Origin: Desulfobaculum bizertense DSM 18034
GTDB lineage: Bacteria; Desulfobacterota; Desulfovibrionia; Desulfovibrionales; Desulfovibrionaceae
Length of the DNA stretch: 64,000 nucleotides
Assembly: GCF_900167065.1 (NCBI RefSeq)
Contig: NZ_FUYA01000001.1
Coordinates: 124,001-188,000, forward strand
Direction of reading: 5' to 3'
In this document: positions 1 through 8,494 of the stretch, piece after piece
Numbering within the stretch: position 1 is the stretch's first letter
Layout of the letters: every line of letters begins with the position of its first letter
The notes under the pieces: generated by a model
Database searches by the model: none
The model's input: only the letters and a program-made list of their open reading frames with translations
What the model was told of the DNA's origin: nothing
Program-made: the position numbers and the translations under genes

Positions 1-1
1 T

Positions 2-613
2 TTGTTTTTCCTGCTGCGTGACGGGCAGAGCATGATCGACTACATCAAGTCGCTGTCTCCGCTGCGAGAGGATCAGGAAAACAGAATTTTTGACAGCCTG
101 CGCCGGATTGCCCGCTCAGTGCTGGTCGGTGGCCTGCTGGTTGCGATGCTCCAGGGCATCGTAGGTGGAATCGGGCTTGCGATTGTTGGTATTCCAGGAC
201 TGTTCTGGGGCACAATGATGGGATTTTCGTCACTGATTCCAATCGTTGGAACCGGGCTTGTCTGGGTGCCTGCAACACTGTTTCTGGTCCTTATTGGCTC
301 ATGGAAATCTGCGCTGTTCCTCGTCATTTGGAGCGGGCTGCTGGTTACAAATATTGATACATTCCTTCGCCCGTACTTTATGCGAGGCGCTTCGGGAATG
401 CCGCTTCTGTACATCTTCCTGTCTGTGATTGGTGGCTTGCAGGCCTTTGGCGCACCGGGGCTGCTCTATGGTCCGCTGATCCTGTCTTTCGCAATGGTCA
501 TGCTGCGCCTCTATGGCGAAGAGTTCCGGGAAATGATCGGCCGGGGCGAACATAGCCAAAATAGAGATCTGGCAGAAAAGGAAGAGCCGGTCCTGCAAAA
601 GAAAGAGATGTAG
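2..613 (+). CDS. AI-2E family transporter, C-terminal part (cut by window edge)
   Basis: The reading frame is open from the window edge, so the true start lies to the left and the first residue here is internal. About 203 residues remain. They hold several hydrophobic segments and the glycine/proline-rich GIPGLFWGTMMGF and SSLIPIVGTGLVW stretches, followed by FLRPYFM; these are typical of the C-terminal half of AI-2E/PerM-type multi-spanning membrane proteins (family length about 340-370). The charged tail after about residue 175 is cytoplasmic by inference. The family includes exporters of autoinducer-2 and Na+/H+ antiporters, so the substrate cannot be read from sequence. A rho-independent terminator follows 15 bp after the stop. 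Confidence 0.85.
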   Translation: MFFLLRDGQSMIDYIKSLSPLREDQENRIFDSLRRIARSVLVGGLLVAMLQGIVGGIGLAIVGIPGLFWGTMMGFSSLIPIVGTGLVWVPATLFLVLIGSWKSALFLVIWSGLLVTNIDTFLRPYFMRGASGMPLLYIFLSVIGGLQAFGAPGLLYGPLILSFAMVMLRLYGEEFREMIGRGEHSQNRDLAEKEEPVLQKKEM

Positions 614-628
614 ATTCCTGTAGATATA

Positions 629-665
629 AAAAGCCGGGGTCCTGATGGGCTCCGGCTTTTTTTGT
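629..665 (+). terminator. Rho-independent terminator after the permease
   Basis: An AAAAAGCCGG arm and a CCGGCTTTTT arm flank a short loop and run into seven or more T residues. It lies directly after the permease stop, and its A-rich left side could also end leftward transcripts. Confidence 0.8.
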
Positions 666-694
666 GGGTTTTAGTCTGTTGAAGGCGTGACGTT

Positions 695-1285
695 TTATTT
701 CCATTTGTTGCGGTCCTCTTCGAGTACGTCTTTGCCCTCTCCGGGGTAGTCGCGCCGCTGGCTTGGTGGCGTTGGCGTGGGCTTTGGCCAGTGCCCCGGC
801 TGCGGGTCTGGACCTTCGAGGCATATGCGTGAGGGGGCGGAGTCCGCCATTGCGGGGGTATGGCGTGGGTCGGCTCCGGGGACGGAAAAAGAAAATTCGA
901 TGGGAATGCCGTTGGGGTCAAAGGCATACACGCTTTTGATAAATCCGTGGTGAATGACTTCGGAGGGATCATAGCCCGCTGCGGCAAGCAGGTCTTTGAC
1001 CTCCCACAGGTCGGTTTCGGTTTCAACACCAATGGAAACGTGATCGAAGCCAATGGGACCCGCTACGGGGTAGCCATGGTCGCGCATGGGAAGCGGCTTG
1101 GCTTCGGGCCATTCAAAAAAAGCCAGCAGGTCCGTTGGGGAGATTTCAAAAAAATAGTGGCGGTAGCCCGGATGCCCCAGTCCGGCCACAAGACGAAGCC
1201 CAAGCAGGTCTCGCCAGAAGCGGATTGTGCTGTCCATGTCTCCAGTTACCATTGCGAGGTGATTGACTCCACAGTATTTGGGCAT
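695..1285 (-). CDS. VOC (glyoxalase/bleomycin-resistance fold) family protein
   Basis: The first about 130 residues form one VOC domain: the start GVNHLAMVTGDMDST, a paired beta-alpha-beta-beta-beta module with GFDHVSIGVE in the middle and DPNGIPIEFSF near its end. His8, the FDHVS histidine and the IEF glutamate fit the usual metal ligands of glyoxalase-like enzymes. The last about 60 residues are proline-rich and charged, outside the fold and probably disordered. It starts 3 bp after the stop of the ion-channel gene, so the two are one leftward operon. The substrate is unknown; glyoxalase I, dioxygenase and resistance proteins all share this fold. Confidence 0.8.
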   Translation of the reverse strand: MPKYCGVNHLAMVTGDMDSTIRFWRDLLGLRLVAGLGHPGYRHYFFEISPTDLLAFFEWPEAKPLPMRDHGYPVAGPIGFDHVSIGVETETDLWEVKDLLAAAGYDPSEVIHHGFIKSVYAFDPNGIPIEFSFSVPGADPRHTPAMADSAPSRICLEGPDPQPGHWPKPTPTPPSQRRDYPGEGKDVLEEDRNKWK

Positions 1286-1288
1286 GAT

Positions 1289-2059
1289 TTAGTCGTCCTC
1301 TTCGTTGGTGGTGATGCCACGAGTTACAACGCCGATGATGAGCGCAAACATGGCGTAGCCCGTGAGGCACATAAAGCTGACAAGAAGTTTTGCCGCTGGG
1401 GTTGCTGGCGTGATGTCTCCAAAGCCCAGCGTGGTCATGACCACAATGGAAAAATAAAAGGCATCTATCATGGTTGCCTCCCCCGTCATGATGGCACCGT
1501 GAAATGCTGGGGCTTTTCCAAGGGAAAAGCTGAGGAGTTCAAGGCTGATGGTCAGTGTGGTGAGGGCGGCGAGCACTGTGATGTAGATGTGGACCAGAAA
1601 ACCAATATCCTGCCAGCTTGGGCGACGGTTGGGACGCAGGAGTCCGGCAATGCCGTGCATGAAGCGCCGCATGTGAGCGAGGGTGAGCAGGATGATAAGC
1701 GTTGTGAGCGCGAAGAGTCCCCAAAGGCTGAGAACATAGGCAAGGGCCATTGCTCCGCAGATGAAACCAATGGCGCCCATGCGCAGAATGCGCTCGCGTG
1801 GGTTGATGCGGCAGGCAAGGGCGAGGGTGGAAACGACGCTGCATCGCCACCATTCAAGGAACATGCTGAGGGCGGCGACGACAAGACCATTCAGGATGGA
1901 AATGCCGAAATACAGGGCGAGGGTCCCGGAGGAGAGGGCAAGCTTTGCCACCACCGGGCGGGCAAAGAGGTCAACCGTCATGAGGCCGAGAAAGAGACAG
2001 ATGACTGTCCATCGGCCGAGTTGCTCCCGAAAGCTTCCCTGGCTGGCTCGTAAGTGCAT
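1289..2059 (-). CDS. Potassium-channel-like membrane protein (two-TM pore domain)
   Basis: A 256-residue protein with several N-terminal hydrophobic helices and a C-terminal pore module. The selectivity-filter signature is TTLGFGD near residue 213, between a pore helix (DAFYFSIVVM) and a final membrane helix (LVSFMCLTGYAMFALIIG). GFGD in place of GYGD is common in prokaryotic channels. There is no RCK/TrkA-N nucleotide-binding domain. GTG at 2062 and ATG at 2059 overlap; the ATG is preferred because AGGAG then lies 5 bp upstream, while the GTG would be too close. Co-transcription with the VOC gene is likely, but a functional link is not evident. Confidence 0.75.
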   Translation of the reverse strand: MHLRASQGSFREQLGRWTVICLFLGLMTVDLFARPVVAKLALSSGTLALYFGISILNGLVVAALSMFLEWWRCSVVSTLALACRINPRERILRMGAIGFICGAMALAYVLSLWGLFALTTLIILLTLAHMRRFMHGIAGLLRPNRRPSWQDIGFLVHIYITVLAALTTLTISLELLSFSLGKAPAFHGAIMTGEATMIDAFYFSIVVMTTLGFGDITPATPAAKLLVSFMCLTGYAMFALIIGVVTRGITTNEEDD

Positions 2060-2233
2060 CACAACTCCTCAAAAAAAAGATATGGATATTTCTTACGGTA
2101 CGATAAAGAGAGCAGTGGTTCAAGAGGAGGAGCAAAGAGAAGCCGCTTGCCGATGCGGGCCGCGAAAGGTATGCAATGGCGTTCGACATGAGTGGCCTGT
2201 GCCGCTCCATTCATTACAACAAGGAGAACTCTC

Positions 2234-2848
2234 GTGGGATTCTTATCCGCCAGTTCGACATTTACTCGCTACCGCCTCATCGAGGAGGTACCGGAAAGCC
2301 TGTGGCCTGAGGTGACTGAGCGCCTGAGGAAGCACGCTTTTCTGGATATTGATGATACCGCTGATGAACGGTCTTTTGGCTGGGTTTCCATCGACGACAT
2401 GCTGGATACCCGTTTCGAAATGGCTCCGCCGGAAAAGGGTGAATACATCACCTTTGCCCTGCGCCTCGATACCCGGCGCATTAGCGCTGCCGTGCTCAAA
2501 AAGCACGTCGCCATTGCCATGAATCAGGAACTGGCCAAAGCTCGTGAGCTGGGACGCAAGTCTGTGTCTCGCGAGAGGAAAAAGGAAGTCCGCGAGCAGG
2601 TGCAGCTCAAGCTGCGTGCTCGGAGCCTGCCTGTGCCTGCGCAGTTTGACGTGGTGTGGAACATCCGCACCAATATGATTTACCTCGCCAGCACTCAGCC
2701 GAAAATGCGTTCGCTTTTTGAGGATATGTTTACCCTGACCTTTGACCTGCACCTTGAGCCGCTGACTCCGTACTACCGGGCTGTGGAGCTTTTGGGTGAG
2801 GAAAAGGCCGCTCAACTTGACGAGATCGAAGCCGGGCGCTTCGCCTAA
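2234..2848 (+). CDS. RdgC-like protein (short form)
   Basis: About 204 residues resembling the RdgC family, whose E. coli member is a DNA-binding ring that modulates RecA. Visible landmarks are the opening TRYRLIEEVP strand, a GWVSIDDM strand, an arginine/lysine-rich helix with RERKKEVREQVQLKL, and the later strand pair ending in TQPKMRSLFEDMF. It is about 100 residues shorter than E. coli RdgC (303), lacking part of the C-terminal region. The GTG at 2234 is chosen because AAGGAG lies 7 bp upstream; the frame is open further upstream without support. The next gene begins 11 bp downstream and is probably co-transcribed. Family membership is by pattern recognition, so function is moderate-confidence inference. 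Confidence 0.65.
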   Translation: MGFLSASSTFTRYRLIEEVPESLWPEVTERLRKHAFLDIDDTADERSFGWVSIDDMLDTRFEMAPPEKGEYITFALRLDTRRISAAVLKKHVAIAMNQELAKARELGRKSVSRERKKEVREQVQLKLRARSLPVPAQFDVVWNIRTNMIYLASTQPKMRSLFEDMFTLTFDLHLEPLTPYYRAVELLGEEKAAQLDEIEAGRFA

Positions 2849-2859
2849 AGGATTGGGAC

Positions 2860-3387
2860 ATGGAAGACGCATATCTTGGACAGGCCAAGGACGTGATTCT
2901 TGGTCAGGATTTTCTGACGTGGCTGTGGTATAAGAGTGAGGCAAAAAACGGCATGTTCTCCATGCCGGACAATGAAGCCTTTACCCTGTTTGTTGAGCAG
3001 CGGGTTTCCGTGCAGGGGGGCGAAGGCGACTCCAAGGAAACGACCTCTGTCAGCGGCCTGATGAGCGAGCTGAAAGAAGCCAAGCTTGGTCTGGCTATGG
3101 GCAAAAAAGTGAACAAGGCCCAGATTCACGTGGACGTGGATTCTGAGGAATGGCGCTTTACCCTGCGGGCCGAGGACTTCGCCATCAATGGCTTTAAGAC
3201 TCCCAAAGTCGAAGTCCACAAAGAAGAGGATGAAGATCCTGATGGTGCATTCCTTGAAAAGATGTACCTCATCGAGCGCGGCCTCGGCTTCCTTGATCAG
3301 CTTTTTGAGGAGTTCCTTCAGCTCCGCCTTTCCAAAGAATGGGCTGACGAATGCCACGACATTGCTGTGTGGCTGGAGCAGGACTAA
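2860..3387 (+). CDS. Conserved-looking hypothetical protein paired with the RdgC-like gene
   Basis: A soluble, acidic 175-residue protein I do not recognise. It opens with an aromatic-rich helix (FLTWLWYKSEAK), has a central strand-rich part with VHVDVD-type alternation around residue 90, and ends in amphipathic helices (MYLIERGLGFLDQLFEEFL). There is no signal peptide, membrane segment or cysteine pattern. It sits 11 bp behind the RdgC-like gene and about 55 bp ahead of lgt, so all three may be one transcript. By position it may be a partner of the RdgC-like protein, perhaps supplying structure missing from the short form, but nothing in the sequence proves that. Confidence 0.7.
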   Translation: MEDAYLGQAKDVILGQDFLTWLWYKSEAKNGMFSMPDNEAFTLFVEQRVSVQGGEGDSKETTSVSGLMSELKEAKLGLAMGKKVNKAQIHVDVDSEEWRFTLRAEDFAINGFKTPKVEVHKEEDEDPDGAFLEKMYLIERGLGFLDQLFEEFLQLRLSKEWADECHDIAVWLEQD

Positions 3388-3444
3388 GTTTTTTTGCGGC
3401 AGGGCAGAGCTTCTGCCGCTTTTCTTTTACCGAGGTATTTGCCT

Positions 3445-4239
3445 GTGCTTGTGTATCCGCATTTTGACCCTATTGCCATTCACATAGGACCGCTTGCTGT
3501 GCGCTGGTACGGTCTCATGTATCTTGTGGGGTTTGTTTCGGGCTGGCTCCTTGGGCGACACCGGGCCAAACAGCCCGGATCGGGCTGGACAACAGAGCAG
3601 GTCGACGATTTTGTTGGCTACATCATGCTGGGTGTGGTTTTGGGCGGCAGGCTCGGCTACATCCTGTTTTATGACCTGCCGGTCTACCTGCACGACCCGC
3701 TCCAGATTTTTGCAATTTGGCGGGGAGGCATGTCCTTCCACGGTGGTCTTGTGGGTGTGATGCTGTGTTTTTGGCTCTATGGCAGGAAAACAGGCAAGAG
3801 CTTTTTCGAAGTTGCTGACTTTATCGCTCCCTTTGTTCCAATTGGGCTTGGGGCCGGGCGTATTGGCAACTTCATCAATGGCGAGCTGTGGGGCCGGGTG
3901 ACGGACTCCCCGCTGGGGATGATTTTCCCGGGCTATGGAGCTGGACCATATCCACGGCACCCTTCGCAGCTGTATGAAGCGGCTTTGGAAGGGCTGGTTC
4001 TTTTTGTGCTGCTCTACTGGTACTCGTCAAAGCCTCGGCCCACACGCGCTGTCGCCGGGCTGTTTGGCGTGGGCTACGGCCTCGCGCGCATTTCTTGCGA
4101 GTATTTCCGGGAGCCGGACATCCAGCTGGGCTTCCTCTTTGGAAACTGGCTGACAATGGGGATGCTGCTTTCACTGCCAATGGTCGTGATTGGGGCATGG
4201 CTTATGTATTCTGCCTATCACCCGCGAAACACAGCCTAA
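3445..4239 (+). CDS. lgt: Prolipoprotein diacylglyceryl transferase
   Basis: Lgt transfers diacylglycerol from phosphatidylglycerol to the lipobox cysteine of prolipoproteins at the inner membrane, the first step of lipoprotein maturation. The 264-residue product has about seven membrane segments and the family motifs: VRWYGLMYL (the H/RWYG region), [10 protein letters not shown], the [10 protein letters not shown] loop, and the Lgt signature [15 protein letters not shown] with its essential arginine and asparagine. RHPSQLYEA near residue 173 is also characteristic. The start is the GTG at 3445, because CGAGG lies about 9 bp upstream and the homologous N-terminus (YPHFDPIAI) begins there. A terminator follows. 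Substrates in this window are the lipoproteins at 15055 and 28859. Confidence 0.95.
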   Translation: MLVYPHFDPIAIHIGPLAVRWYGLMYLVGFVSGWLLGRHRAKQPGSGWTTEQVDDFVGYIMLGVVLGGRLGYILFYDLPVYLHDPLQIFAIWRGGMSFHGGLVGVMLCFWLYGRKTGKSFFEVADFIAPFVPIGLGAGRIGNFINGELWGRVTDSPLGMIFPGYGAGPYPRHPSQLYEAALEGLVLFVLLYWYSSKPRPTRAVAGLFGVGYGLARISCEYFREPDIQLGFLFGNWLTMGMLLSLPMVVIGAWLMYSAYHPRNTA

Positions 4240-4260
4240 GCTGTGGAAAATTGAGAAAAG

Positions 4261-4297
4261 AAAAGGACTGGTTCGTTGTGAGCCAGTCCTTTTTTTA
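4261..4297. terminator. Terminator between convergent lgt and the TrmO-aldolase gene
   Basis: A perfect nine-base stem, AAGGACTGG with CCAGTCCTT, carries A-runs on the left and seven T residues on the right, so it can act for both converging genes. Confidence 0.85.
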
Positions 4298-4300
4298 TGC

Positions 4301-5290
4301 TTATTTGCCTGCCAGCAGAGCGAGGCGGGCGAGAGAATTGAGTTCTTCGTTGAGGGCGAGGGCGCTTATGGGCGTATCGCCCCAGCACACAAGACCGTGG
4401 TGCTCCATCAAAATGGCGCGGTAGTCTTTGGCCTTTTCTCCGACGGCAAGCCCCAGCTCTTCGGTGCCCGGCTGCATGGGCGGCACGCTGCTGAGCATCT
4501 TGGTGTAAAAGTCTGCCTCAAAAAGGGGCAGGTCAAAGTGGGTGCCGTGCTTGAGACTGTAGGCCAGAAGCTCTGTTGGGTGCGTGTGGACAACGGCCTT
4601 GGCTTCGGGCTGCTGGCGATAGACAGCCAGATGCACCGGGGCCTCACTGGAGGCTGCGGTGCCGGGACCTGTTACCGTGCCGCTTTCAAGGTCAATAGTG
4701 GTCAGGTCGCCGGGGGACAAAAATCCTTTGGCTGCGCCAGAGCGGGTAATGACAATGCTTTTGCCAATGCGCATGGACACATTGCCGTTAAATCCATTGA
4801 GCAGATTCTTTTCCCATCCTGCCCGGCAGACATTTTCCAGCTCTTGCCCAATGCTGGAGCTGATGTTTCCACCCCAGTATTTGGCTCCGCTCGTCTCCGA
4901 AGAAATACTTTTGATGTCCACAATGGGTGTGCCATTGAGCACTTCAAGGCGGTCCACATGCAGGCGCTGGCCTTCAATGTCCAAAATGCGGACGTGATGC
5001 AGGCCAATGGGGTTGGGACGGTCTGGTGAGCGGGTGCCAAACACGCCTTTTTTCGGCACGGCAAGATTTCCGCGCGGGTGAACGCGCTGCACGCTGCGGT
5101 CCGCCTGATGCAGCCAGGTAAACAGAAGAACATCCATGCCCGGCTTGAGTGAGGTCAGGGCGTCAGCAAATTCGGTGCGGATGATGACGTCTGCCTCAGG
5201 GGCGTTTTCCGAGTACTGCTTTGGGCAGTCCCGAAGTGTCGTGAGTGGAGAAACAACAGTCCCAATGGGTTCAAGCTGGTATTCAGACAT
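4301..5290 (-). CDS. Fusion of a TrmO/TsaA-type domain with a class II aldolase domain
   Basis: A 329-residue two-domain protein. Residues about 1-130 match the TrmO (TsaA/UPF0066) fold: EPIGTVVSP at the start and the diagnostic FGTRSPDRPNPIGL near residue 84. TrmO methylates N6 of t6A37 in tRNA-Thr with S-adenosylmethionine. Residues about 145-329 match class II aldolase/adducin enzymes: NGFNGNVSMR, the metal-binding HTHP pair, and a third histidine in EHHGLVCWG; members act on sugar phosphates such as L-fuculose-1-phosphate. ATG at 5290 has GGAG 7-8 bp upstream. It starts 11 bp after thiL and is likely co-transcribed with it. The two activities have no obvious link; the frame is continuous and neither half looks decayed. 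Confidence 0.85.
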   Translation of the reverse strand: MSEYQLEPIGTVVSPLTTLRDCPKQYSENAPEADVIIRTEFADALTSLKPGMDVLLFTWLHQADRSVQRVHPRGNLAVPKKGVFGTRSPDRPNPIGLHHVRILDIEGQRLHVDRLEVLNGTPIVDIKSISSETSGAKYWGGNISSSIGQELENVCRAGWEKNLLNGFNGNVSMRIGKSIVITRSGAAKGFLSPGDLTTIDLESGTVTGPGTAASSEAPVHLAVYRQQPEAKAVVHTHPTELLAYSLKHGTHFDLPLFEADFYTKMLSSVPPMQPGTEELGLAVGEKAKDYRAILMEHHGLVCWGDTPISALALNEELNSLARLALLAGK

Positions 5291-5301
5291 GGCCGTCTCC
5301 T

Positions 5302-6297
5302 CTATTCGTGAGTGGCGAAATGATCGAATCCCGTGAGGTCCAGAGGCTCACCGTTGAGGCTGAGTGCAGTGGTTGCGGTCACGGTACCTATAACAGTGTG
5401 GTGCGGCAGATGCGTTTTCAGTGCGTCGAGGGCATCTGGGGAGGCTGCTCCAAGAAGAGCGTAATCCTCTCCGCCAAGAAGTGTAAAGTGCAGAGGATTC
5501 AGTCCGTTATCCTGAGTGTAGGTCCGAACGTCTTTGGGGATTTCTCCAGCAGAAATATTCAGGTCTGCGCCGCAGGCCGGGCCAATGAAGCGCGGAAGGT
5601 CGCGGGCAAGACCATCAGAGATGTCCATTGCGCCATGCACACCGGGGATTTCTGCGAGTTGCAGGCCATCTGCAATGCGGGGCAGGGGGCGCAGGTGTGC
5701 ATTGACTGCACCGGGGTAAAGCTTTCGGGCTTCTGGACCAAGCTCCTCAAGGGCAAGCAGACCTGCACGGGGGAGTCCCAGATCACCGCAGACAAAAAGT
5801 ACGTCGCCGGGCGAGCAGCTCTGGCGGGTCAGAACGCGCCCGGATTCTCCGGGTTCGCCCCAGATGGTAATGGAGATACCAAGGCAGGGACCAAGAGAGA
5901 GATCGCCGCCAGTCAGTGGCAGATTGTGTTCCGCAGCCAGTGCGCTCATGGCCTGAAAGAATTCGTCCCACTCTGCGGCCTGCATAAAGGAACCACTGTG
6001 TTCGTCTGGAACGATTAGGCCAAGGCTGAATCCTGTGGGACGGCAGCCCATGCCTGCGATGTCAGAAATATTGACGGCCAGAGCCTTGTGTCCAATGTCG
6101 GCGGGTGAGAAGTAACTGCGGCGAAAGTGCACGTTTTCCAGAAAAATATCTGTGGTCATCACAATGGAATCCTGCCCGCGAAGCTGCGCGCAGTCATCGC
6201 CCCGACCAATGAGCATTCGCTCGTGACTGTTGGGGAAATGTTTATGAATCAGCTGAAGAAAATCGTTTTCTGAAGATAGTGTCGTGCAATGAGCCAT
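5302..6297 (-). CDS. thiL: Thiamine-monophosphate kinase
   Basis: ThiL phosphorylates thiamine monophosphate to thiamine diphosphate, the last step of the pathway whose earlier genes lie at 40.3-45 kb. The 331-residue product shows the ThiL/PurM-like motifs: GRGDDCAQL near residue 32, MTTDIFLENVHF, the nucleotide-binding NISDIAGMG, GGDLS, a second aspartate motif AMDISDGLARDL and GGEDYAL near the C-terminus. The length is normal. It is the first gene of a leftward pair with the TrmO-aldolase fusion, and divergent from glgB. No TPP riboswitch is visible before it, so it appears to be controlled separately from the thiSGHFEC operon. Confidence 0.95.
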   Translation of the reverse strand: MAHCTTLSSENDFLQLIHKHFPNSHERMLIGRGDDCAQLRGQDSIVMTTDIFLENVHFRRSYFSPADIGHKALAVNISDIAGMGCRPTGFSLGLIVPDEHSGSFMQAAEWDEFFQAMSALAAEHNLPLTGGDLSLGPCLGISITIWGEPGESGRVLTRQSCSPGDVLFVCGDLGLPRAGLLALEELGPEARKLYPGAVNAHLRPLPRIADGLQLAEIPGVHGAMDISDGLARDLPRFIGPACGADLNISAGEIPKDVRTYTQDNGLNPLHFTLLGGEDYALLGAASPDALDALKTHLPHHTVIGTVTATTALSLNGEPLDLTGFDHFATHE

Positions 6298-6463
6298 ACG
6301 GTGCAGCTTCCTCTTTCGCAGCGTGCGCTACTGTAAAACGTGAAGGGGAATCCCCTGAGCTTGGTACGGGAGCGTAAAACAAATATGCTTCGAAAGAAAG
6401 CAACTGGGGTGGGCGGATTTTCGTGTGGCAATTGTATGAATTTTCAAGGTGTTTTGAACGTGA

Positions 6464-6484
6464 GCTTTACAGCTGGCGTAAAGC
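6464..6484. promoter_or_regulatory. Inverted repeat in the thiL-glgB divergent region (possible operator)
   Basis: GCTTTAC and GTAAAGC form a perfect seven-base inverted repeat with a seven-base spacer, a two-fold symmetric layout typical of dimeric regulators. It lies 80 bp upstream of glgB and 167 bp upstream of thiL. No binding protein can be named. Confidence 0.3.
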
Positions 6485-6563
6485 ATGTACCCTCAGAAGC
6501 AGTCTATGCGACCGCAGTTGAAAAATGCTACACTCTTTCGTCAGGTGTAATGAGGAGTCGTCC

Positions 6564-8477
6564 ATGAACACAGTTGATGCAGTTCGGCATGATCTCAGCC
6601 TTTTGACAGAGCAGGACATCTATCTTTTCCGTGAGGGGCGCCATTATCGGCTTTATGAAAAGCTTGGTGCGCATCTGATGGATGCGGATGGCGTTTCGGG
6701 CTGTTTTTTTGCTGTCTGGGCACCCAATGCCAGGAGTGTTTCCGTTATTTCGGATCAGAATGGCTGGGACCCATGTGCACATCCCCTTGCCCCCCGTCTT
6801 GATTCCTCCGGGATATGGCAGGGCTTTGTGCCGGGCATGACTCGTGGCGCGGTCTACAAGTATCATCTGGTGGCCCAGAACGGGCAGGAGTGGGACAAGC
6901 GTGATCCCTTTGCGCTTTTTGGAGAATCGCCGCCAGAAAGTGCATCCATTGTCTGGGATACGGAATATTTTTGGACAGACAAAAGCTGGATGGCCGAGCG
7001 GGGTGCTCGGAATGCGCTGGATGCACCGTGGTCCGTCTACGAAATGCACCTTGGCTCGTGGCGGCGCAAAGACAATGGCGAACTCATGAGCTTTGTGGAC
7101 CTTGCGGGCTGTTTACCAGAGTATCTTTCTGGGCTTGGCTTCACGCATGTGGAGTTTTTGCCTGTCATGGAGCACCCATTTTATGGCTCATGGGGCTATC
7201 AGACCACCGGCTATTTTTCTCCCAGCTCCCGCTATGGAAGTCCGCAGGAGTTCATGGACCTTGTGAATGCCCTGCATCGGGCAGGCATTGGCGTTGTGCT
7301 GGACTGGGTGCCTTCGCATTTTCCCAATGACGAATACGGGCTGCACCGTTTTGACGGGACGCATCTCTATGACCACGAAGACCCGCGCCGTGGCTTTCAT
7401 CCTGACTGGAATTCCTGCATATTCAACCTGGGGCGTTACGAGGTTCGCTCTTTTTTGATTTCCTCCGCCATGTTTTGGCTTGATGCCTATCATGCGGACG
7501 GCCTGCGCGTGGATGCCGTGGCCTCCATGCTGTATCTCGACTACTCCAGAAAAGAAGGGGAATGGATTCCCAACGAGTATGGCGGACGCGAGAATCTGGA
7601 AGCCATTGATTTTCTGCGTACGCTTAACAGCACCGTGTATCAGCAGTATCCCGACGTGCAGACCATCGCCGAGGAATCCACTTCGTGGCCAATGGTTTCC
7701 CGTCCTGTCCATCTTGGGGGGCTGGGCTTTGGCATGAAGTGGAATATGGGGTGGATGCACGACACACTTGAGTATTTTAGTATGGACCCGGTGTTTCGGA
7801 AGTACCATCAGGACAAGCTGACCTTTGCCCTGTGGTATGCCTACACAGAGAATTTTATGCTTCCGCTGTCACACGACGAAGTCGTCTATGGCAAAGGCTC
7901 CCTCTTTACCAAGATGCCCGGCGACGACTGGCAGAAATGGGCAGGGCTTCGGCTCCTGTATTCTTACATGTACACCATGCCCGGCAAGAAGCTGCTCTTT
8001 ATGGGAGCGGAGTTTGGGCAGCATGGAGAGTGGAATCATGACGGGGTGCTGGAGTGGGGGCAGCTCGAAGGGCAGGGCGCTGGGCTGAGCGCGTATCTTC
8101 ATGATCTGAACATGCTTTTGCGTTCGGATCCTGCATTACATGGCGCTGATTTTTTGCCGGAAGGCTTTGAGTGGGTAGATTTTCGGGATGCTGAGGAGAG
8201 TGTTATTGCCTTTCTTCGTCGGGATGAGCAGAAGCGCTGTGTGCTCGCCGTGTTGAATTTTACCCCGGTCCCTCGCGAGAACTATCGGCTGGGTGTGCCG
8301 TGGGCCGGGTTCTGGAAGGAGCTGCTTTGTAGTGATGCTGTTTCCTATGGGGGCAGCGGCTGGGGAAATTATGGAGGGGTGCAGTCTGATGCCATTCCTT
8401 CCCACGGGCATGAGCAGAGTGTTGAAATTGCGCTTCCCCCTCTGGGAGCGGTACTCTTTGAGTGTTCGGAGGGCTGA
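6564..8477 (+). CDS. glgB: 1,4-alpha-glucan branching enzyme
   Basis: GlgB makes the alpha-1,6 branches of glycogen-type polyglucose. The 637-residue protein has an N-terminal CBM48-type beta domain (CFFAVWAPNARSVSV), a GH13 barrel and a C-terminal beta domain. Catalytic residues are readable: nucleophile Asp317 in LRVDAVASML, acid/base Glu370 in IAEEST and the third acid Asp438 in LSHDEVV. VDWVPSHFP-type and HPDWNS motifs fit branching enzymes rather than amylases. The start is ATG 6564 with GAGGAG 6 bp upstream; an in-frame codon further upstream has no such support. malQ begins 17 bp after its stop, forming a polyglucose operon. Confidence 0.95.
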   Translation: MNTVDAVRHDLSLLTEQDIYLFREGRHYRLYEKLGAHLMDADGVSGCFFAVWAPNARSVSVISDQNGWDPCAHPLAPRLDSSGIWQGFVPGMTRGAVYKYHLVAQNGQEWDKRDPFALFGESPPESASIVWDTEYFWTDKSWMAERGARNALDAPWSVYEMHLGSWRRKDNGELMSFVDLAGCLPEYLSGLGFTHVEFLPVMEHPFYGSWGYQTTGYFSPSSRYGSPQEFMDLVNALHRAGIGVVLDWVPSHFPNDEYGLHRFDGTHLYDHEDPRRGFHPDWNSCIFNLGRYEVRSFLISSAMFWLDAYHADGLRVDAVASMLYLDYSRKEGEWIPNEYGGRENLEAIDFLRTLNSTVYQQYPDVQTIAEESTSWPMVSRPVHLGGLGFGMKWNMGWMHDTLEYFSMDPVFRKYHQDKLTFALWYAYTENFMLPLSHDEVVYGKGSLFTKMPGDDWQKWAGLRLLYSYMYTMPGKKLLFMGAEFGQHGEWNHDGVLEWGQLEGQGAGLSAYLHDLNMLLRSDPALHGADFLPEGFEWVDFRDAEESVIAFLRRDEQKRCVLAVLNFTPVPRENYRLGVPWAGFWKELLCSDAVSYGGSGWGNYGGVQSDAIPSHGHEQSVEIALPPLGAVLFECSEG

Positions 8478-8494
8478 ACGCAGGAGTTATCTGC

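Noticed and set aside
860-2053. Long open frame opposite the VOC and ion-channel genes
   Set aside because: It is antisense to two genes with clear family motifs and codes for a low-complexity Lys/Gly/His-rich product with no recognisable domain.
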